NCBI GenBank assembly: GCA_010031845.1
Contig: RGYX01000023.1
Span: forward strand, 1-10,500
DNA length: 10,500 bases
Direction of reading: 5' to 3'
DNA from: Verrucomicrobiota bacterium
GTDB lineage: Bacteria > Verrucomicrobiota > Verrucomicrobiia > Methylacidiphilales > Verrucolacustridaceae
Positions 7,382-10,500 of this stretch are shown one piece after another. The notes below the pieces were generated by a model. It did no database searches, had not been told where the DNA came from, and saw only the letters and a program-made list of their open reading frames with translations. The position numbers were made by a program, and so were the translations under genes. Position 1 is the first letter of the stretch, and each line of letters opens with the position of its first letter.

Positions 7382-8275
7382 TCAGTTCCCGGAAGCTTTC
7401 GGCAACATCGCCATGTCGGTCGGACCCGCCGCGGCCGGAGCCGCCGCCGGTGCTTCCACCTTGGCGGAAGCTTCACCCGGAACCTGGATCTTCATACCGA
7501 TCTTCAATTTCTTGGGATCGTTGATGGAGTTCAGTTTCGCGAGGGTTTCCGCCTTGGTGCCGAATTTTTTCGCGATTTTGGCCAAGGTGTCACCGGCTGT
7601 CACTGTGTAGGTTCCGGCCGGATTCGATTCCTGCTTCGCCGCCGCCGCCATCACCGCCTTCGCGGGGGCCGAGGCTTTGGATGAGGCTTTGGCCTCCATC
7701 CCGGCACCGGCAACTTCAGGAATCTTCAGCTTCTGGCCGATCTTCAACTTCGCCGGGTCGACCGCGTTGGCTTTTGCCAAGGCTGCCGCCGTCACGCCGT
7801 TGGCCTTGGCGATCTTGGCGAGGGTTTCCCCTTTGGCCACCACATGGATCCGCTCCGCCGCCGGGGCTGTCGCCACGGGAACCACTGTCGGAGCAGGGGT
7901 TGCCGCCGCGGAAGCCTGGGCTTCGGCCGGGGCCGGACTGTTGGCCTGCCAGACCTTGTCGTCAGGGCTGGGCATGGTGCTGGTCACCTCGGGTGCCGGG
8001 TTGGCTGGAGCCGGAGCCTCGGCTGCCTTGGCCGTTTCCGCCACCGGATCCGGCACAACCTCGGGGGACGATGTCATGCTGGTGTCCGGATTCCCCCGGA
8101 GCAGGTGGTAAGCACTAATGCCTACAATCACCACCACGTGGAGGCCGAGAACGACCAGAAAGATCGTGGAGAGCCGGTTCAGCCCTCCCGTCTTCGCCGG
8201 GCGTTCGGAGCTGTCGGTCTCCATGGCCGTGGGGTTGCTGCGTTTTGCTGAGTATTCGAGCAGTTCATCGCTCAT
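7382..8275 (-). CDS. Membrane-anchored protein with two LysM domains
   Basis: I recognise the architecture but no named gene. The 297-residue product has a short polar N-terminus (1-35), one transmembrane helix at about 36-57 (LSTIFLVVLGLHVVVIVGIS) and then an Ala/Pro-rich low-complexity linker (about 63-142). Two LysM domains follow at about 143-186 and 223-266, each with the pattern GDT/GET-LAKIAK and a final LKIG-K-K-I-P. The C-terminal tail is also Ala-rich. Without a cleavable signal motif it is probably an N-in anchor placing the LysM domains in the periplasm, where they would bind peptidoglycan GlcNAc. No catalytic domain is visible. The ATG at 8275 overlaps the murD stop as ATGA and has AAGGAGGA nine bases upstream. 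An ATG at 8311 would lie within murD and is rejected. Its position between murD and ftsW suggests a role in septal wall binding or divisome support, which is inference. Confidence 0.9.
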   Translation of the reverse strand: MSDELLEYSAKRSNPTAMETDSSERPAKTGGLNRLSTIFLVVLGLHVVVIVGISAYHLLRGNPDTSMTSSPEVVPDPVAETAKAAEAPAPANPAPEVTSTMPSPDDKVWQANSPAPAEAQASAAATPAPTVVPVATAPAAERIHVVAKGETLAKIAKANGVTAAALAKANAVDPAKLKIGQKLKIPEVAGAGMEAKASSKASAPAKAVMAAAAKQESNPAGTYTVTAGDTLAKIAKKFGTKAETLAKLNSINDPKKLKIGMKIQVPGEASAKVEAPAAAPAAAGPTDMAMLPKASGN

Positions 8276-9367
8276 TTGGTGGTTTCCTCCTTGGGCAGCG
8301 CTTTGACGCACTGCCGGTATTTCTCCCCTCTTTCCTCGAAATTTTTAAACATGTCGTAGCTGGAACAACCGGGGCTGAGCAGGACCGTCTCCCCGGGTCG
8401 GGCCATCTCCGCCGCCCGTACCACTGCCTCTGCCAGATCTGTCACTCGCCGGCAGGGTAGAAATCCACCCCAAGCCTTTTCGATCTTGGCCGCCATCTCC
8501 CCCAAAAGCAGAACCGCCCGCACCTTTCCCTCCAAAACCTTTCGACTGGCCGAGAAATCAAACCCCTTGTCCTTCCCTCCTGCGATCAGGATCACCGGCC
8601 CCGCCATGCCCGCGACCCCTCGTTCCATGGAGTCGAGGTTGGTCGCCTTGGAGTCATTGACCCAAGTCACCCCGTTTCGGACCGCCACCACTTCGCATCG
8701 GTGCGGCAAGGGACGGTACGAGCGAAATACTTTCTTTACCGCTTCCCTGGAAATGCCCTCTGCATCCGCCACGGCCAATGCCGCCAATAGATTTTCGGCA
8801 TTGTGGGGACCACGAAGAGGGCTCTCCTCTTGCTGGAACACCTTCTCCCCCTTCGCGCAGAGCCAACCCTTCTGCAGGGTGTAGTCCGCGCCTGAAGTCT
8901 CGGCGGTAAAGGTGATCTTCGCGGCTTTCAGGTCGGGAAGCCACGGCCTTTTTCCCTGCTGCCTGGTAAATCTCGGCAATCAATTCCGTCGTGGTGCTTT
9001 TGCCGTTGGTCCCCGTCACCGCCACCACTGGACAGAGGCAGGCCCGCGCCCCGAGTTCCAACTCCCCAAGAATCGGTACCCCAGCTTTTTGTAATTGCCC
9101 CACCACCGGGCGGCGAGGATCAACTCCGGGACTGAGAATCGCTGCCACAAACCTTGTTTCGCCCAGTTCCGCTTTTCCCGTGACCACGGAAGCCCCCCGC
9201 TGCTGCCACTTTTGAGCGAGCTCCTGCATGACGGGAGATTTCGACTCGTCAAACATGGTTACCTCCGCCTCTTGAGACAAAAGCCATTCCGCCGCCGCGA
9301 GACCGCTCCGGCCCAATCCCACCACGACGACTCGTTGACCTTTCCATGTGAATCCTTCTCCTTTCAC
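8272..9367 (-). pseudogene. murD: UDP-MurNAc-L-alanine--D-glutamate ligase MurD, disrupted by central deletion and frameshift
   Basis: MurD adds D-Glu to UDP-MurNAc-L-Ala in the cytoplasm. The first part (9367 to about 8942) encodes a normal N-terminus: Rossmann VVGLGRSG (15-22), LSPGV (78-82) and the P-loop TGTNGKSTTTE (118-128). Past AGKKAVA (137-143) this frame loses MurD similarity. The second part, one base out of frame, runs from about 8940 to 8272 and encodes LPDLKAAKITF, GPHNAENLLAA, LPHRCEVV, WVNDSKATN, IAGGKDKGFDF and LLSPGCSSYD, which are typical MurD C-terminal blocks. Missing between them are the GNIG segment, the SSFQLE block, the DH-DRH metal site and the carbamylated Lys region. 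The remnant spans 1096 bases against about 1310-1380 in the family, so some 70-95 residues are gone. The GTG start overlaps the mraY stop (GTGA) and has no clear ribosome site. As read it cannot be active; an assembly error is quite possible. Confidence 0.9.
8285..8292 (-). promoter_or_regulatory. Ribosome binding site of the LysM gene
   Basis: On the minus strand AAGGAGGA lies nine bases before the ATG at 8275, inside the last codons of murD. It is among the strongest Shine-Dalgarno matches in the window. It selects the MSDELLEY start over the in-frame ATG at 8311, and suggests independent initiation of the LysM gene as well as coupling to murD. Confidence 0.75.
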
Positions 9368-10465
9368 CGCAGCTTGAGGGAGGCCAAGCCCGCTAGGGCA
9401 AAGACCGCACTGAGAATCCAGAAACGGGTGACCACGGCCGTTTCACTCCAACCGCGAAGTTCGAAATGATGGTGAATGGGAGACATCGCAAAGATGCGCC
9501 GCCCCGTTAGCTTGAACGAAAGCACCTGCAGAATGACGGAGACCGCCTCCATCACAAACACCCCTCCGATGATGGCCAGAAGCATTTCCTGGTTGATACA
9601 GATCGCCACCACCGCCACCGCCCCCCCCAAAGCCAGGGAACCGGTGTCTCCCATGAAGACCTTGGCGGGATGACAGTTGAACCAGAGAAACCCCAAGGCA
9701 GCGCCGAAAAGTGCCGCGCAAAAAATCACCAACTCTTCACCCCCAGGAACGCGCGGAAGAAAAAGATAGGAGGCCAACTTGGCGTGACTGGAAAGATAAG
9801 CGAAAATTCCTAGAACCAGCGCCACCGTCAGGATGCAACCGGAGGCCAAACCATCCAACCCGTCGGTCAGATTCACCGCATTGGAACTTCCAACAATGAT
9901 AAAAACAAAGAAGAGGATGGCGGCCCAAACAGGCAGATGCATCAGAAAGAATTCTTCACGGACAAAAGGAATCTGCAGCTTCAACGCCGCTTCGCGGGTC
10001 TGCGGATTCAACATCAGCACCCCCGCCACACCCGCCGCGACGACTCCCTGAGCCAATAGTTTTTTCCTTCCACTCAATCCTCCGGAACTTTTTTTCCTGA
10101 CCTTGGCGTAGTCATCGCAAAATCCCAACGTCCCAAGCGCCAGCGTACTTCCCAAGGCCAACCAGAGGAAAGGGTTGGTCGGACGCGCCCACAGAATACA
10201 GGCCAAGGTTAAGGAGAAGAGGATCAGCACACCCCCCATCGTCGGGGTTCCTTTTTTGCTTTCGTGGAGATCCGCCAGCTTGTGGACCTCTTCCTTCCGG
10301 CGGAGAGGTTGCCCCAATTTAAGACGATGCAGGGCGTCAATCACCCGCGGACCGATCCACAAACAAAAGAGGAAGGAGGTCAAGGCGGCTCCCACCGTTC
10401 GGAACGTCACGTACTGGAAAACGTTGAGCGGACCGAACCAATGGCTGAGCAGGCTGAGGTAGTAG
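9364..10465 (-). CDS. mraY: Phospho-MurNAc-pentapeptide translocase MraY, partial at 5' end
   Basis: MraY is the polytopic membrane enzyme that transfers phospho-MurNAc-pentapeptide from UDP to undecaprenyl phosphate, making lipid I. The 366 genomic codons cover nearly the whole protein. Counting from the first genomic codon, motifs include KGTPTMGG (71-78), the Asp pair in GFCDDYAK (114-121), NAVNLTDGLDGLASG (195-209), FMGDTGSLALGGA (270-282) and PIHHHFELRGW (329-339). These hold the conserved Asp residues and the His triad of the Mg-dependent active site. Compared with full MraY proteins only a few N-terminal residues, including the start codon, are missing. The frame can be extended to an ATG at 10482, but those six codons (MCIRDS) come almost wholly from adapter sequence. 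The stop overlaps the murD GTG as GTGA. murF would be expected upstream, outside the contig. Confidence 0.96.
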
Positions 10466-10500
10466 CTGTCTCTTATACACATCTGACGCTGCCGACGAAT
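10466..10500 (+). other. Nextera transposase/read-1 adapter contamination
   Basis: From 10466 the sequence reads CTGTCTCTTATACACATCT, the Tn5 mosaic end used in Nextera libraries. It is followed to 10498 by GACGCTGCCGACGA, the rest of the reverse complement of the Nextera read-1 adapter. All 33 bases match that known adapter as I recall it. The final two bases could be the start of an index. Read on the minus strand, AGATGTGTATAAGAGACAG encodes the spurious peptide MCIRD(S), which a gene caller joins to mraY. This is a library artefact, not genomic DNA, and the true contig ends at 10465. Confidence 0.97.

Noticed and set aside
6493..7524. Plus-strand open frame of 343 codons opposite ftsW
   Set aside because: Rich in Gln, His and Arg, which is what the reverse complement of hydrophobic codons gives; no domain recognised. 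ftsW has its complete motif set on the other strand.
7478..7849. Possible DNA direct repeat covering two similar 130-base blocks
   Set aside because: These are the two LysM domain coding units; the similarity is at protein level and needs no separate repeat annotation.
7677..8118. Two plus-strand Ala- or Pro-rich frames opposite the LysM gene
   Set aside because: They mirror the Ala/Pro-rich linker and LysM codons on the minus strand and have no initiation signal.
10466..10484. Tn5 mosaic end as a sign of a real transposon insertion in mraY
   Set aside because: It is followed directly by the read-1 adapter sequence and the contig end, with no transposase or insertion-sequence body, so it is library-derived.

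Overview
The window is a stretch of a bacterial division and cell wall (dcw) cluster. Every gene is on the minus strand, so transcription runs from high to low coordinates: mraY (cut at the contig end), murD (broken), a LysM membrane protein, ftsW, murG, a murC-murB fusion, ddl, ftsQ and ftsA (cut at base 1). The DNA is GC-rich with mostly G/C third codon positions. The fused MurC-MurB, followed by ddl-ftsQ-ftsA, and a LysM protein inserted between murD and ftsW suggest a Gram-negative bacterium of the Planctomycetes-Verrucomicrobia-Chlamydia group, most likely Verrucomicrobiota. That placement is inference from protein style and gene order, not a computed result.

Layout: 1-1089 ftsA (C-terminus missing); 1107-1985 ftsQ; 1985-2890 ddl; 2887-5163 murC-murB; 5153-6247 murG; 6244-7374 ftsW; 7382-8275 LysM protein; 8272-9367 murD remnant; 9364-10465 mraY (first few codons missing); 10466-10500 sequencing adapter, not genomic. 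Genes overlap by 1-11 bases or are separated by at most 17, so the whole window reads as one polycistronic unit with translational coupling. I see no internal promoter, terminator, RNA gene, mobile element or CRISPR array, and no gene-free stretch over 300 bases.

The products form one pathway. MurB makes UDP-MurNAc and MurC, MurD and Ddl contribute to UDP-MurNAc-pentapeptide. MraY moves phospho-MurNAc-pentapeptide to the lipid carrier (lipid I) and MurG adds GlcNAc (lipid II). FtsW polymerises lipid II at the septum, and FtsQ and FtsA belong to the divisome. murE, murF and ftsI would be expected beyond the high end and ftsZ beyond the low end.

Two data-quality problems matter more than any new biology. 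The last 35 bases are Nextera adapter, which gives mraY a false N-terminus (MCIRDS). murD lacks roughly 70-95 central residues across a frameshifted junction near 8936-8945, which is either an assembly error or a real lesion. The most interesting genuine features are the MurC-MurB fusion and the LysM protein embedded in the cluster. I found no evidence of an undescribed defence, mobile or regulatory system here.
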